Assembly: GCF_001642995.1 (NCBI RefSeq)
Contig: NZ_LOHS01000093.1
Location: forward strand, 17,545 to 81,544
Origin: Streptomyces jeddahensis
GTDB lineage: Bacteria > Actinomycetota > Actinomycetes > Streptomycetales > Streptomycetaceae
Length of the DNA stretch: 64,000 nt
Direction: 5' to 3'
The position numbers and the translations under genes are program-made. Every line of letters starts with the position of its first letter. The first letter of the stretch is position 1. The notes under the pieces are model-generated. The model was not told the DNA's origin and did not search any database. It worked only from the letters and a program-made list of their open reading frames with translations. Of the stretch, positions 33,745-43,208 are shown piece by piece.

Positions 33745-34725
33745 GTGGTCAGCCAAGTACTCTCGACGGTGCTCACCGTGCTGGCGGGCGTCGCCGCCGC
33801 CCTGGTCGTCTACTGGGTACTCAACAAGCTCGCCGAGGCCCTGCCGGGCCCCTGGGAGAACCGGATCAAGCCCTATTTCTACGTCGCGCCGGCGGTCGCG
33901 GCGATCGGGGTCTACCTGGTGTACCCGACGATCATCACCGTCATCAACAGCTTCAAGAACAGCGACGGTTCGCGCTTCGTCGGCGTGGAGAACTTCGTCA
34001 AGCTGCTTCAGACACCGGCCTTCCGGCAGACCCTGCTCAACACACTGCTGTGGATCGCCATCGTCCCCGCAGCCTGCATCGTCGTGGGTTTGTTCGTCGC
34101 CACGCTGGCCGACCGCCTGTCCTTCAGGGCGGAGAAGGCGGCCAAGACTATCATCTTCATGCCCATGGCCATCAGCGCCGTGGGCTCGGCCACGGTATGG
34201 CGCTTCATGTACGCCGCCCAGCCCGCAGGCCAGCCGCAGACCGGCCTGCTCAACGGCATCGTCACCGCCTTCGGCCACGACCCGGTTCCCTGGCTCCAGC
34301 AGAGCACCCTGCACAGCAACAGCCTGCTGCTCATGGTCATGCTGCTGTGGGGACAGGCGGGCTTCGCCATGGTGCTGCTGTCCGCGGCCATCAAGGGGGT
34401 GCCCGCGGAGACCCTCGAAGCGGCCCGGCTGGACGGGGCGGGCGAGATGCGGATCTTCTGGCGCGTCATCCTCCCGCAGATCCGCGGGACGGTCATCACG
34501 GTCTTCGTCACCGTCCTCATCACCGTCATGAAGGTCTTCGACGTGATCTACGTGACGACCAACGGGGCCTTCAACACCAACGTCGTCGGCCTGGAGTTCT
34601 TCAACCAGCTCTACACGAACTACAACTACGGCTACGCGTCGGCGATCGTCGTCATGCTGCTCATCGCCATCGTGCCGATCATGATCTACCAGATTCGCCA
34701 CTTCAGGGCGGAGGAGCCGGCATGA
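33745..34725 (+). CDS. Sugar ABC transporter permease (MalF-type)
   Basis: 326 residues, polytopic inner-membrane protein. It has an extra N-terminal hydrophobic segment (VLTVLAGVAAALVVYWVLN), then the usual six-helix permease core with the EAA loop ETLEAARLDGAGEMRIFWRV, which contacts the ATPase. GTG 33745 follows GAGGAAAGG. Its stop overlaps the start of the second permease (ATGA). Confidence 0.92.
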   Translation: MVSQVLSTVLTVLAGVAAALVVYWVLNKLAEALPGPWENRIKPYFYVAPAVAAIGVYLVYPTIITVINSFKNSDGSRFVGVENFVKLLQTPAFRQTLLNTLLWIAIVPAACIVVGLFVATLADRLSFRAEKAAKTIIFMPMAISAVGSATVWRFMYAAQPAGQPQTGLLNGIVTAFGHDPVPWLQQSTLHSNSLLLMVMLLWGQAGFAMVLLSAAIKGVPAETLEAARLDGAGEMRIFWRVILPQIRGTVITVFVTVLITVMKVFDVIYVTTNGAFNTNVVGLEFFNQLYTNYNYGYASAIVVMLLIAIVPIMIYQIRHFRAEEPA

Positions 34726-35654
34726 CCACCCAGACGACCGGAACGATCACCCCGGCGGCATCGCGCCGCTTCCGCCCGGCCCGGCGAGGCGCCCAGGCGT
34801 CGCCCGGCAGGAGCGGCAGGCGCAGCCCGCTCCCGGTCAAGCTGAGCGTGCTGTTCGTCTGCGCCCTGTGGATCGTGCCCACCCTCGGGGTGGTCATCAC
34901 GTCCTTCCGGACCGTGGACGCCGCGAACTCCAGCGGCTGGTGGTCCCTGCTGGCCCACCCCGGCGGACTGGCAGACCTGACCACCGGCAACTACTCGAAG
35001 GCCATCGAGCAGGCGGACCTCGGCTCGGCCTTCTTCAACAGCGTGGCCATCACGCTCCCGGCGGTCTTCGTGCCGCTCCTCATCGCCGCGTTCGCCGCGT
35101 ACGCCTTCACCTTCATGAGGTTCAAGGGACGTGACGCCCTCTTCATCGTCATCGTGAGCCTGCTCGTCGTACCGAACTACGTCGCGTTCGTCCCCATCAT
35201 CAAGCTCTACTCCGACGTGAACCTGAACGGCACCTTTCCGGCCGCCTGGCTCGCCCACATCGGCTTCGGCATGTCGCTCGCCGTCTACATCCTGCGCAAC
35301 TACATGGCGACCCTGCCCAAGGACGTCGTCGAGTCCGCCAAGATCGACGGCGCCAGCCACTTCCAGACCTTCTACCGGCTGATCCTGCCGATGTCGGCTC
35401 CCGCACTGGCGTCCTTCGCGATCTTCCAGTTCCTCTGGGTCTGGAACGACCTGCTCGTCGCCCTGGTCTTCGTGGGCCCCGGCGACAAGCAGCCGATCAC
35501 CATCGCGACCAACAACCTGTTCGGCCAGCAGGGCACGGGCTGGGAGCTCGTGACGGCAGGCGGCCTGTTCTCCATGCTCGTCCCGATCCTGGTCTTCCTG
35601 ACCCTGCAGCGGTACTTCGTCCGCGGCCTGACCAGCGGAGCCGTCAAGGGCTGA
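34722..35654 (+). CDS. Sugar ABC transporter permease (MalG-type)
   Basis: 310 residues. A basic, Arg-rich cytoplasmic N terminus of about 35 residues precedes the membrane core. The EAA loop is VVESAKIDGASHFQTFYRLI, and the C terminus LQRYFVRGLTSGAVKG is typical of MalG-type permeases. Translational coupling to the MalF-type gene suggests a heterodimeric channel. Confidence 0.92.
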   Translation: MTTQTTGTITPAASRRFRPARRGAQASPGRSGRRSPLPVKLSVLFVCALWIVPTLGVVITSFRTVDAANSSGWWSLLAHPGGLADLTTGNYSKAIEQADLGSAFFNSVAITLPAVFVPLLIAAFAAYAFTFMRFKGRDALFIVIVSLLVVPNYVAFVPIIKLYSDVNLNGTFPAAWLAHIGFGMSLAVYILRNYMATLPKDVVESAKIDGASHFQTFYRLILPMSAPALASFAIFQFLWVWNDLLVALVFVGPGDKQPITIATNNLFGQQGTGWELVTAGGLFSMLVPILVFLTLQRYFVRGLTSGAVKG

Positions 35655-35805
35655 GACGGGCCGTGGCTCCCGCCCCCGGCGCCGAACGGAAAGCGCTGGC
35701 CAAGAGGCCGTCGCCCGGGCTCGTCGCCGGGTGGCCACGCACGACGCCGTACCGCAGAACCCCTTCGTCGCCCCACGCCCAACGAACAGGCAGGAACCCA
35801 GCCAC

Positions 35806-37446
35806 GTGAGCAAGCCGAACGATTCCTGGTGGCGCAACGCCGTCATCTACCAGGTCTACATCCGCAGCTTCGCCGACGCCGACGGCGACGGAACCGGCGA
35901 CATCGCCGGCCTGCGCTCCCGCCTGCCCTACCTGGCCCGCCTCGGTGTCGACGCGATCTGGATCAACCCCTGGTACCCATCGCCGCTGGCCGACGGCGGC
36001 TACGACGTCTCCGACTACCGCGACATCCACCCCGCCTACGGCACCCTCGACGAAGCCGCGCAGATGATCGCCGAGGCACACGGACTCGGCCTGCGCGTAC
36101 TCCTGGACATCGTCCCCAACCACACCTCCGACCAGCACCCCTGGTTCCAGGAGGCCCTCGCCGCCCCGCCCGGTTCGCCGGAGCGTGACCGGTACCTCTT
36201 CCGCGACGGCAGGGGCGACGACGGCTCCCTGCCGCCCAACGACTGGCACGCCGCCTTCGGCGGGCCGGCCTGGACGCGTACCGCCGACGGCCAGTGGTAT
36301 CTGCACCTCTTCGCCCCCGAACAGCCCGACCTCAACTGGGAGAACCCCGAGGTGCGCGCCGAGTTCGATTCGATCCTGCGCTTCTGGTTCGACCTCGGCG
36401 TCGACGGCTTCCGTATCGACGTCGCCCACGGCATGGACAAGGACCCCGCCCTCCCGGACCTCGGGCTGCCGGAGTTCTCCGTCCTCACGGCGGAGGGCCA
36501 GGACGACCACCCGCACTGGGACCGCGACGGCGTCCACGACATCTTCCGCGGCTGGCGAGCCATCGCCGACAGCTACCCCGACCGCCGCGTCTTCGTCGCC
36601 GAGGCCCACGTACGCCCCGGCCGCCTGGCCGACTACCTCCGCGACGACGAACTACACACCGCCTTCAACTTCGACTTCCTCAAGTGCCCCCTGGAGGCAG
36701 ACCGGTTGCGGGAGGTCATCGACCGCAGCATCACCGACCTCGCCACCGTCGGCGCCCCCGCCACCTGGGTACTGTCCAACCACGACGAGACCCGCCACGT
36801 CACCCGCTACGGCCGCGCCCACACCGGCGTGACGACCCCGCTGCGTCACCAGCGCCACCCCTCCGACCTGGCCCTCGGCACCCGCCGCGCCCGCGCAGCC
36901 GCCCTGCTGATGCTGGCCCTGCCCGGAGGCGCCTACATCTACCAGGGCGAGGAACTGGGCCTGTACGAAGTCGAGGACCTCCCCGAAGAGGCCCTCCAGG
37001 ATCCTGCCTGGGAACGCTCCGGCCACACCGTCCGAGGCCGCGACGGCTGCCGCGTCCCCCTCCCCTGGACCGGCGACACCCCGCCCTTCGGCTTCGGCCC
37101 GCCCGGATCCGTACCCTGGCTCCCCCAGCCCGCGGACTGGAGGTCCTACACCGCCGAAGCCAACGAGGCCGACCCCGCCTCCATGCTCCGGCTCTACCGC
37201 TCCGCGCTGCGCCTGCGGCGGACCACCCCGGGCCTGAACGGCGAGGATTTCCGCTGGCTGGACAGCCCAGAAGGCACCCTCCTCTTCGCACGCGGCCAGG
37301 ACCTGCTGTGCGCCGTCAACCTCTCCGACGAGCCAGTCCCTCTCCCCGAGGACTGCGGCCTTCTCCTCACCTCAGGCCCGCTGGACGACGACGGGCTGCT
37401 GCCCCCGGACACCACGGTCTGGCTGCAGCGCGACCAGATCATGTAA
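35806..37446 (+). CDS. GH13 alpha-glucosidase
   Basis: 546 residues, no signal peptide, so intracellular. GH13 regions: DIVPNHTSDQHPWF (I), GFRIDVAHGM with nucleophile Asp about 205 (II), FVAEAHV with acid/base Glu about 266 (III) and LSNHDETRH with transition-state Asp about 327 (IV). It probably cleaves imported alpha-glucosides such as maltose, isomaltose or trehalose-like sugars. GTG 35806 is preferred, since WWRNAVIYQVYIRSFADADG begins just after; an upstream in-frame start at 35731 would add an atypical tail. It completes the lacI-ABC-hydrolase locus. Confidence 0.9.
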   Translation: MSKPNDSWWRNAVIYQVYIRSFADADGDGTGDIAGLRSRLPYLARLGVDAIWINPWYPSPLADGGYDVSDYRDIHPAYGTLDEAAQMIAEAHGLGLRVLLDIVPNHTSDQHPWFQEALAAPPGSPERDRYLFRDGRGDDGSLPPNDWHAAFGGPAWTRTADGQWYLHLFAPEQPDLNWENPEVRAEFDSILRFWFDLGVDGFRIDVAHGMDKDPALPDLGLPEFSVLTAEGQDDHPHWDRDGVHDIFRGWRAIADSYPDRRVFVAEAHVRPGRLADYLRDDELHTAFNFDFLKCPLEADRLREVIDRSITDLATVGAPATWVLSNHDETRHVTRYGRAHTGVTTPLRHQRHPSDLALGTRRARAAALLMLALPGGAYIYQGEELGLYEVEDLPEEALQDPAWERSGHTVRGRDGCRVPLPWTGDTPPFGFGPPGSVPWLPQPADWRSYTAEANEADPASMLRLYRSALRLRRTTPGLNGEDFRWLDSPEGTLLFARGQDLLCAVNLSDEPVPLPEDCGLLLTSGPLDDDGLLPPDTTVWLQRDQIM

Positions 37447-37449
37447 CGG

Positions 37450-37601
37450 GCGGGGGCCCGTACTTCGCCACGGAGCAGCTGCAGCAGGCGACGAGAACGG
37501 CTCCCGGTTCGGCTGACGTACCGGCTCCGGCTCCGGCGCAGAGCCCGTCGGAGGCGATGTTCGCCGCCGACGAGGCGTCCCGCGGCCTCGGCCGGCTCTG
37601 A
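37450..37601 (+). pseudogene. Probable 5' remnant of a paaI-type thioesterase gene
   Basis: After the glucosidase stop a plus-strand frame ends in SPSEAMFAADEASRGLGRL and a stop. EAMFAADxASRGLG is the start of hydroxyphenylacetyl-CoA thioesterases (PaaI family), where it is followed by the hot-dog domain; here the frame stops right after the signature and no hot-dog sequence is recognisable in the following 200 bp. The family match rests on about 14 residues, so chance similarity is possible. The remaining gap to 37822 holds only the leader of the CoA-transferase gene. Confidence 0.45.
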
Positions 37602-37822
37602 TGCTCCGTCATCCAGCCTGGCGACGCGTCACGCCCGCGACAGCTGGTCCCTCGGCAGTGGCGCTACCACCTCTGACCTCAGCGAATGGAACGCATTCCG
37701 CGCACAAAGATGCGTCAGCTGGTCGTTGACCGGCGATCCGCGGTAAGGCCAGGGTGGTGGAGCCATATCGGATTCCGGTCGCCCGTTTCCGGTCACCGAA
37801 CCGAGTGCAGAGAGGAGGGCGC

Positions 37823-39064
37823 GTGGGCACCCAGTACAACGCGCCGGGCGGATGGGGCGGCGCAGTCGACGGAGGAAGGCGGGGTGCGCTGGACGGTCTG
37901 CGCATCGCCGACTTCTCCCGGGTTCTCGCGGGGCCCTATGCCACCATGCTGCTCGCCGACCTCGGCGCGGACGTGGTGAAGGTGGAGCGGCCGGAGACAG
38001 GGGACGACACCCGGGCCTGGCACCCGCCGGCGGACCACGACGGCACATCGACCTATTTCCTGAGCGTCAACCGGAACAAGAGGTCCGTCGTCCTGGATCT
38101 GACGACCGAGGCGGGGCTCGAACAGGCCCGCGCCCTGATCGCCGAGTCCGACGTACTCGTGGAGAACTTCCGTCCCGGCACGATGGAGCGGCTGGGGCTC
38201 GGCCACGAGGAGCTCCGTGCCCGGCACCCGGAGCTGATCTACTGCTCGATCAGTGGTTTCGGCAGCGGCGCGGGCGCCGCGATCCCCGGATACGACCTGC
38301 TCGTGCAGGCCGTCGGCGGCCTGATGAGCGTCACCGGGGACGTGCACGGGGAGCCGGTGAAGGCAGGCGTGGCCCTGGTCGATGTGATCACCGGACTGCA
38401 CGCCTCGCTCGGCATCCTGGCGGCCCTCCGGCACCGGGACGCCACCGGCGAGGGACAGCTCGTGGAGGTGAACCTGCTCGGCTCGCTGCTGTCGGCCATG
38501 GTCAACCAGGCGTCGGCATTCGCCGTCGCCGGTGTCGTCCCGGGACGCATGGGCAACGCGCACCCGAGCATTGCCCCGTACGAGACCCTCCCGACCGCCG
38601 ACCGTCCGCTCGCCCTCGCGGTCGGCAACGACCGGCAGTTCGCGGCGCTCGCCGAGGTCGTCGGGGATCCCGGCCTCGCTCTCGACGACCGCTTCCGCAC
38701 CAACTCCGACCGGGTCGCCCACCGCGCCGAGCTGTGGGACATCCTGACCGAGCGGCTGAGCGCCGCAGGTGCCGACCACTGGGCGGCCGTCCTGCTGGCC
38801 GCCGGGGTGCCCGCGGGACCGGTCAACACCCTCGACGAGGCGTTCGCCTTCGCCCAGAAGCTCGGCCTTCCCGGGATCGTCGACATCCCCGCGGCGGCCG
38901 ACGGAGAAGGCGGCAGGCCGTCCCGCCAGGTCGCGCACCCCATCACGCTGAGCGGGACACCCGCGCAGTACCGCCTGCCCCCGCCCGGCCTGGGCCAGCA
39001 CACCGCGCAGATCCTGCATGGCCCGTCCGACCTGTCCGAACCGTCCGACCACGCCTCCGCGTGA
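37823..39064 (+). CDS. Class III CoA-transferase (CaiB/BaiF family)
   Basis: 413 residues. DGLRIADFSRVLAGPYATML, LADLGADVVKVERP and STYFLSVNRNKRSVVLDL are the conserved N-terminal blocks; the Asp about 187 in VALVDVITG is at the position of the catalytic Asp of formyl-CoA transferase. GTG 37823 follows GAGAGGAGG. It lies 110 bp upstream of a glutaryl-CoA-dehydrogenase-like gene, so it probably activates glutarate or a similar dicarboxylate by CoA transfer, as in lysine or tryptophan breakdown. The acyl group is inferred from context. Confidence 0.88.
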   Translation: MGTQYNAPGGWGGAVDGGRRGALDGLRIADFSRVLAGPYATMLLADLGADVVKVERPETGDDTRAWHPPADHDGTSTYFLSVNRNKRSVVLDLTTEAGLEQARALIAESDVLVENFRPGTMERLGLGHEELRARHPELIYCSISGFGSGAGAAIPGYDLLVQAVGGLMSVTGDVHGEPVKAGVALVDVITGLHASLGILAALRHRDATGEGQLVEVNLLGSLLSAMVNQASAFAVAGVVPGRMGNAHPSIAPYETLPTADRPLALAVGNDRQFAALAEVVGDPGLALDDRFRTNSDRVAHRAELWDILTERLSAAGADHWAAVLLAAGVPAGPVNTLDEAFAFAQKLGLPGIVDIPAAADGEGGRPSRQVAHPITLSGTPAQYRLPPPGLGQHTAQILHGPSDLSEPSDHASA

Positions 39065-39174
39065 CACGGAGCGGTCACCTGACCGTTCGAAGCGTCGTCA
39101 GCGTCGTCAGCGTTGGCGCGCCACGACCGAACCAACCCACCCGATCTCCCAACCCTGATCACTAGGAGCCCACC

Positions 39175-40350
39175 ATGAGCGGCAAGCCGCTGCAGGACCC
39201 CCTCGAGCTGCTCGACATCGCCTCCGTCCTCTCCGACGAGGAGCGCGAGATCCAGGCCACCGTCGCCAAGTTCCTCGCCGACCGGGTGCGCCCGCACATC
39301 GGCGAGTGGTTCGAGAACGCGCACTTCGCCCGCGAACTCGCCCCGGAACTCGGCAAGCTGGGCGTCCTCGGCATGCACCTGGAAGGCTATGGCTGCGCCG
39401 GGACGAACGCGGTCAGCTACGGTCTGGCCTGCCTGGAGCTGGAGGCGGCGGACTCCGGCTTCCGCAGCTTCGTCTCGGTACAGGGCTCCCTGTCGATGTA
39501 CTCCATCTGGAAGTGGGGCTCGGAGGAGCAGAAGCAGGAGTGGCTGAGCCGACTGGCCGCCGGCGAGGCGATCGGCTGCTTCGGCCTGACCGAGCCCGAC
39601 TTCGGCAGCAACCCCGCCGGGATGCGCACCAGGGCCGTCCGCGACGGCGACGCATGGATCCTCAACGGCTCCAAGATGTGGATCACCAACGGCGGCATCG
39701 CCGATGTGGCCACCGTCTGGGCGCAGACCGAGGACGGCGTCCGCGGCTTCCTCGTGCCGCGCGGCACGCCCGGCTTCACCACGCAGGACATCAAGCAGAA
39801 GATGTCGCTGCGTGCGTCCATCACGTCGGAGCTGTACTTCGACAACGTCCGGCTGCCCGACGCGGCGCGGCTGCCGCACGCACGGGGCCTGCGCGGACCG
39901 CTGTCCTGCCTGAACGAGGCCCGCTTCGGCATCTTGTTCGGCGCGGTCGGCGCGGCCCGCGACTCGCTCCAGGCGGCCATCGAGTACGCCGACTCGCGGG
40001 TGCAGTTCGACAAGCCGATCAGCGCCTTCCAGCTCACCCAGAAGAAGCTCGCCGACATGACCGTGTCGCTGGGCAGCGCCGCGCTGCTTGCCATCCACCT
40101 GGGCCGGCTCAAGGACCAGCACCGCATCAAGCCGGAGCAGATCAGCGTCGGCAAGCTCAACAACGTCCGGGAAGCGATCGCGATCGCGCGGGAGTGCCGC
40201 TCCATCCTGGGCGCCAACGGCATCTCCCTGGAGTACTCGCCGCTGCGCCACGCCAACAACCTGGAGTCCGTCCTGACCTACGAAGGCACCAACGAGATGC
40301 ACACGCTGGTCGTCGGTCAGGCGATCACCGGCTACCCGGCGTTCCGCTGA
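39175..40350 (+). CDS. gcdH: Acyl-CoA dehydrogenase, glutaryl-CoA dehydrogenase-like
   Basis: 391 residues. FAD-binding blocks CFGLTEPDFGSNPAGM and GSKMWITNGGIADVATVWA, and VLTYEGTNEMHTLVVGQAIT with catalytic Glu about 370, match the glutaryl-CoA dehydrogenase branch; LSDEEREIQATVAKFLADRV and YGCAGTNAVSYGLACLELE also fit. It would convert glutaryl-CoA to crotonyl-CoA. CTAGGAG precedes the ATG. It is paired with a CoA-transferase that could supply the substrate. The gene symbol is a family-level call. Confidence 0.85.
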   Translation: MSGKPLQDPLELLDIASVLSDEEREIQATVAKFLADRVRPHIGEWFENAHFARELAPELGKLGVLGMHLEGYGCAGTNAVSYGLACLELEAADSGFRSFVSVQGSLSMYSIWKWGSEEQKQEWLSRLAAGEAIGCFGLTEPDFGSNPAGMRTRAVRDGDAWILNGSKMWITNGGIADVATVWAQTEDGVRGFLVPRGTPGFTTQDIKQKMSLRASITSELYFDNVRLPDAARLPHARGLRGPLSCLNEARFGILFGAVGAARDSLQAAIEYADSRVQFDKPISAFQLTQKKLADMTVSLGSAALLAIHLGRLKDQHRIKPEQISVGKLNNVREAIAIARECRSILGANGISLEYSPLRHANNLESVLTYEGTNEMHTLVVGQAITGYPAFR

Positions 40351-40470
40351 CCCTGACCGCTGGCCGCTGAAGGTGAAGGAAGGGGACGAGGACGGCACCC
40401 GGCGGACGGACGTGACGGCGCTGCGGGGAGCGGTCGAGGCACCCTGAACGCCCGCCGGGTTACAGACGCT

Positions 40471-41379
40471 TCAGCCGGCGGCGACCGTGGCGGCAGCCGC
40501 CTCCCGCAGGCGGCGGATCACGCCGCGCACCGCGGGTGACGTCTCGCCCCTGCGGTAGGCGCCGACCAGCCGGGTGGTCAGCGGTACGTCCGCCAGCGGG
40601 CGGTAGGCCACCCCCGGGATGTGCACGCGGCGCAGCGAATCGGGGACCAGAGCCACCGCGAGACCACCGCCCACCAGGGTCAGAGCCGCGATGAAATCCC
40701 GTACCGGGGGAGCGCACCGCGCGCTGAACCCGCCCTGCTCCGCCACTTCGAGGATCTGGTCGCGGCAGCCGTACTCCTCGTCGAAGTGAGGGGCGACGAA
40801 GCACTCGTCGCGCAGCTCCGCCGCCGGTACCGCCTCGTACGCCGCCAGCGGTGCGCCGGCCGGCAGCGCCAGGACGACGTCTTCGGTGAGCAGGCAGGTC
40901 GCCGTCACTTCGGGCGGGTACTCAGGCCTCCAGCGCAGGAAGCCGACGTCGATGTCCCCGCAGGCCAGCGCCTCCAGTTGGGCCGGTGTCTCCATCTCGC
41001 ACACCTGCACCGTCAGCTCGGTGCCGGGGGCCGCGCAGCGGGTGAGGACGTCGGTCAGCACGCCGGAGAACGCGGCCGAGGCGACGTACGCGATCTGGGC
41101 GTGCCCCAGCTCCCCGCGACCGGCTCGCCGGCCCACCGCCTCGGCCCGTGCGGCCTGCGCGAGGGTCAGCCGTGCCTCCTCCAGGAACAGCCGCCCGGCA
41201 CTGGTCAGAGCCGGGCGGGTACGTCGTCCACGGTCGATCAGCCGCACGCCCAGATGCGACTCCAGCGCCCTGACCTGGGCGCTCAGCGCCGACGGAGCGA
41301 GATGCAGACGGTCTGCCGCCCTCGCGAAGTGCAGTTCCTCCGCGACGGTGACGAACGATTCCAGCCAGCGCAGTTCCAC
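40471..41379 (-). CDS. LysR family transcriptional regulator
   Basis: 302 residues. HTH: WLESFVTVAEELHFARAADR and LHLAPSALSAQVRALESHLG; effector domain with GDIDVGFLRWRP and GGGLAVALVPDSL. GTG 41379 follows GGAGGAG. It is codirectional with and 143 bp downstream of the SDR gene, at the end of the aromatic operon, and convergent with the acyl-CoA dehydrogenase gene. It may control either system; no clear operator was found near it. Confidence 0.9.
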   Translation of the reverse strand: MELRWLESFVTVAEELHFARAADRLHLAPSALSAQVRALESHLGVRLIDRGRRTRPALTSAGRLFLEEARLTLAQAARAEAVGRRAGRGELGHAQIAYVASAAFSGVLTDVLTRCAAPGTELTVQVCEMETPAQLEALACGDIDVGFLRWRPEYPPEVTATCLLTEDVVLALPAGAPLAAYEAVPAAELRDECFVAPHFDEEYGCRDQILEVAEQGGFSARCAPPVRDFIAALTLVGGGLAVALVPDSLRRVHIPGVAYRPLADVPLTTRLVGAYRRGETSPAVRGVIRRLREAAAATVAAG

Positions 41380-41522
41380 CGGCTCCTCCGTCCTGCCGGG
41401 CCCGTGCCGACGATAGCACCGGCCTCGGGCGCGGTCGGTGGCGTCAAGAGCCTGGTGGTGCCCGGGCGCCGGGCCGAACTGCTGCGGTCCGCCCGGGTGT
41501 CCGGCCGCAGGGTGCCCGCGGT

Positions 41523-42272
41523 TCAGGCGTCCGGGCGCAGGGCGTCGGAGATCGGCTTGGCGCCGCCGTGCGTGGTGAGGCCGCCGTCGACCGGGATCTC
41601 GGCGCCCGTGATGAAGGAGGCCTCGTCGGACAGGAGGAACACCACGAGTGGGGCGACCTCGGCCACGCTCCCGGTACGGCCCAGCGGTGTCCCGAGGATG
41701 TTCGCGTCGCGGAACGCGGGCGCGGCGGAGGCGGTCATGTCCGTCTCGATGAAGCCGGGGTGGATGGTGTTCACGCGGATGCCGCGCGGCCCCAGTTCCA
41801 TGGCGGCGGTCTTCGACAGGCCGCGCAGCGCCCACTTGCTGGTGGTGTACGCGACGGGGTAGTGGGCGGTCAGTGCCGCCGACGAACCGACGTTCACGAT
41901 CGACGCCCCCGGGCGCATCAGCGGCACCAGGTGCTGGATGCCGAGGAGCGGCCCGGTGACGTTGACCGCGTGGACGTGGGCCATGTCCTCGGGTCGTACG
42001 TCGTCGATGCGGGCCCGCCAGGTGATGCCCGCGTTGTTGACGAGGCCGTGCACCTGCCCGTACGCCTCGCGCAGTTCGGCGGCGAGCTCCGCCCAGTCCG
42101 GCTCGCTGGTGACGTCGAGGCGGCGGCAGCCGGGTGCCTGCGTCACGTCGGTGGCGATCACGCGGGCGCCCTCGCGGGCCAGCGCCTCGGCCTCCGCGGC
42201 GCCCTGGCCGCCGGCTGCGCCCGTGACCACGACGACCTTGCCGAGGAGCCTCTTGGGGTGGAGGTCGGTCAC
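41523..42272 (-). CDS. Short-chain dehydrogenase/reductase
   Basis: 249 residues. The NAD(P) motif VVVTGAAGGQGAAEAEALAR, the NNAGI strand, catalytic Ser in VNVGSSAALTAHY and the YTTSK active site are present; PGFIETDMT and the C-terminal ITGAEIPVDGG are classical SDR elements. It is the last enzyme gene of the aromatic operon and overlaps the FAH gene by GTGA. It probably oxidises or reduces a ring-cleavage product or an alcohol intermediate. Confidence 0.9.
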   Translation of the reverse strand: MTDLHPKRLLGKVVVVTGAAGGQGAAEAEALAREGARVIATDVTQAPGCRRLDVTSEPDWAELAAELREAYGQVHGLVNNAGITWRARIDDVRPEDMAHVHAVNVTGPLLGIQHLVPLMRPGASIVNVGSSAALTAHYPVAYTTSKWALRGLSKTAAMELGPRGIRVNTIHPGFIETDMTASAAPAFRDANILGTPLGRTGSVAEVAPLVVFLLSDEASFITGAEIPVDGGLTTHGGAKPISDALRPDA

Positions 42273-43195
42273 GGCCGCTCCCGGGGACGGCGCCGCGCGC
42301 TCGGGACCGGCACGGGATCGGGGCCGGTCACCACGGTGTTGGAGACGCTGCCGATGCCCTCGACGGTGAGCGTCACCGTGTCGCCGGGCTTCAGCGGCGC
42401 CGGTTCCTGCCTGCCGCGTACGCCCCACAGCTCGGCGAGGCAGCCGCCGTTGCCGCACGTGCCGGAACCGAGCACGTCACCGGGACGCACCCACGTTCCG
42501 CGCGAGGCGTAGGAGACCATCTCCTCGAACGTCCAGCTCATGTTGGACAGCAGGTCCTCGCCGACCACCTCGCCGTTGACCTCGGCGGTCAGCGCCAGGC
42601 GCAGGAAGCCGTCCGCGTCGCGGTACCTCTCCAGCTCGTCGGCGGTGACCAGGTACGGGCCCAGCGTGGTGGCGGTGTCCTTGCCCTTGCAGGGGCCGAG
42701 GCCGACCTTCATCTCGGCGGACTGCAGGTCGCGGGCGGACCAGTCGTTGAAGACGGTGTAGCCGACGATGTGGTCGCGGGCCTGCTCGGGGGTGAGGTCG
42801 CGGCCCTCCTTGCCGATCACGGCGGCGACCTCCAGCTCGAAGTCGAGCACGCTCGACCCCGGCGGCATGGGGATGTCGTCGTGCGGGCCGTACACCGCGT
42901 AGGGGTTGGTGAAGTAGAAGGTCGGAGCCGCGTACCACCGCTCGGGCACACCGGCGGTCCCGTCCACGGAGCGTCGTACGCCTTCGACGTGTTCCTCGAA
43001 GGTGACGAAGTCCCGCACAGTGGGCGGCTGGAGCGGTGGCAGCAGGTGTACGTCCGACAGCGGGACGGCGTCACCCACAGGGCGGGCGCCGAGGGCGTCG
43101 AGGGGTGAGGTGCCGTCCGGCAGGGCCCGTACGACGGTGCCGTCCACGACGCCGCAGTGACGCCGCCCCTCGTAGAGGTAAGTGGCGATGCGCAA
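42269..43195 (-). CDS. Fumarylacetoacetate hydrolase family protein (FAH-1)
   Basis: 308 residues. The FAH fold shows a metal-binding block (VLDFELEVAAVIGKEGRDLT, with Glu ligands), YTVFNDWSARDLQ and GSGTCGNGGCLAELW. Family members hydrolyse or decarboxylate acylpyruvate-type ring-cleavage products. The start is an uncommon TTG at 43195, the only codon that gives the family N terminus MRIATYLYEGRRHCG; AAGGGG lies upstream. Another FAH-family gene heads the operon, so the two probably act at different steps. Confidence 0.87.
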   Translation of the reverse strand: MRIATYLYEGRRHCGVVDGTVVRALPDGTSPLDALGARPVGDAVPLSDVHLLPPLQPPTVRDFVTFEEHVEGVRRSVDGTAGVPERWYAAPTFYFTNPYAVYGPHDDIPMPPGSSVLDFELEVAAVIGKEGRDLTPEQARDHIVGYTVFNDWSARDLQSAEMKVGLGPCKGKDTATTLGPYLVTADELERYRDADGFLRLALTAEVNGEVVGEDLLSNMSWTFEEMVSYASRGTWVRPGDVLGSGTCGNGGCLAELWGVRGRQEPAPLKPGDTVTLTVEGIGSVSNTVVTGPDPVPVPSARRRPRERP

Positions 43196-43208
43196 TGGTC
43201 GGCGCCCC

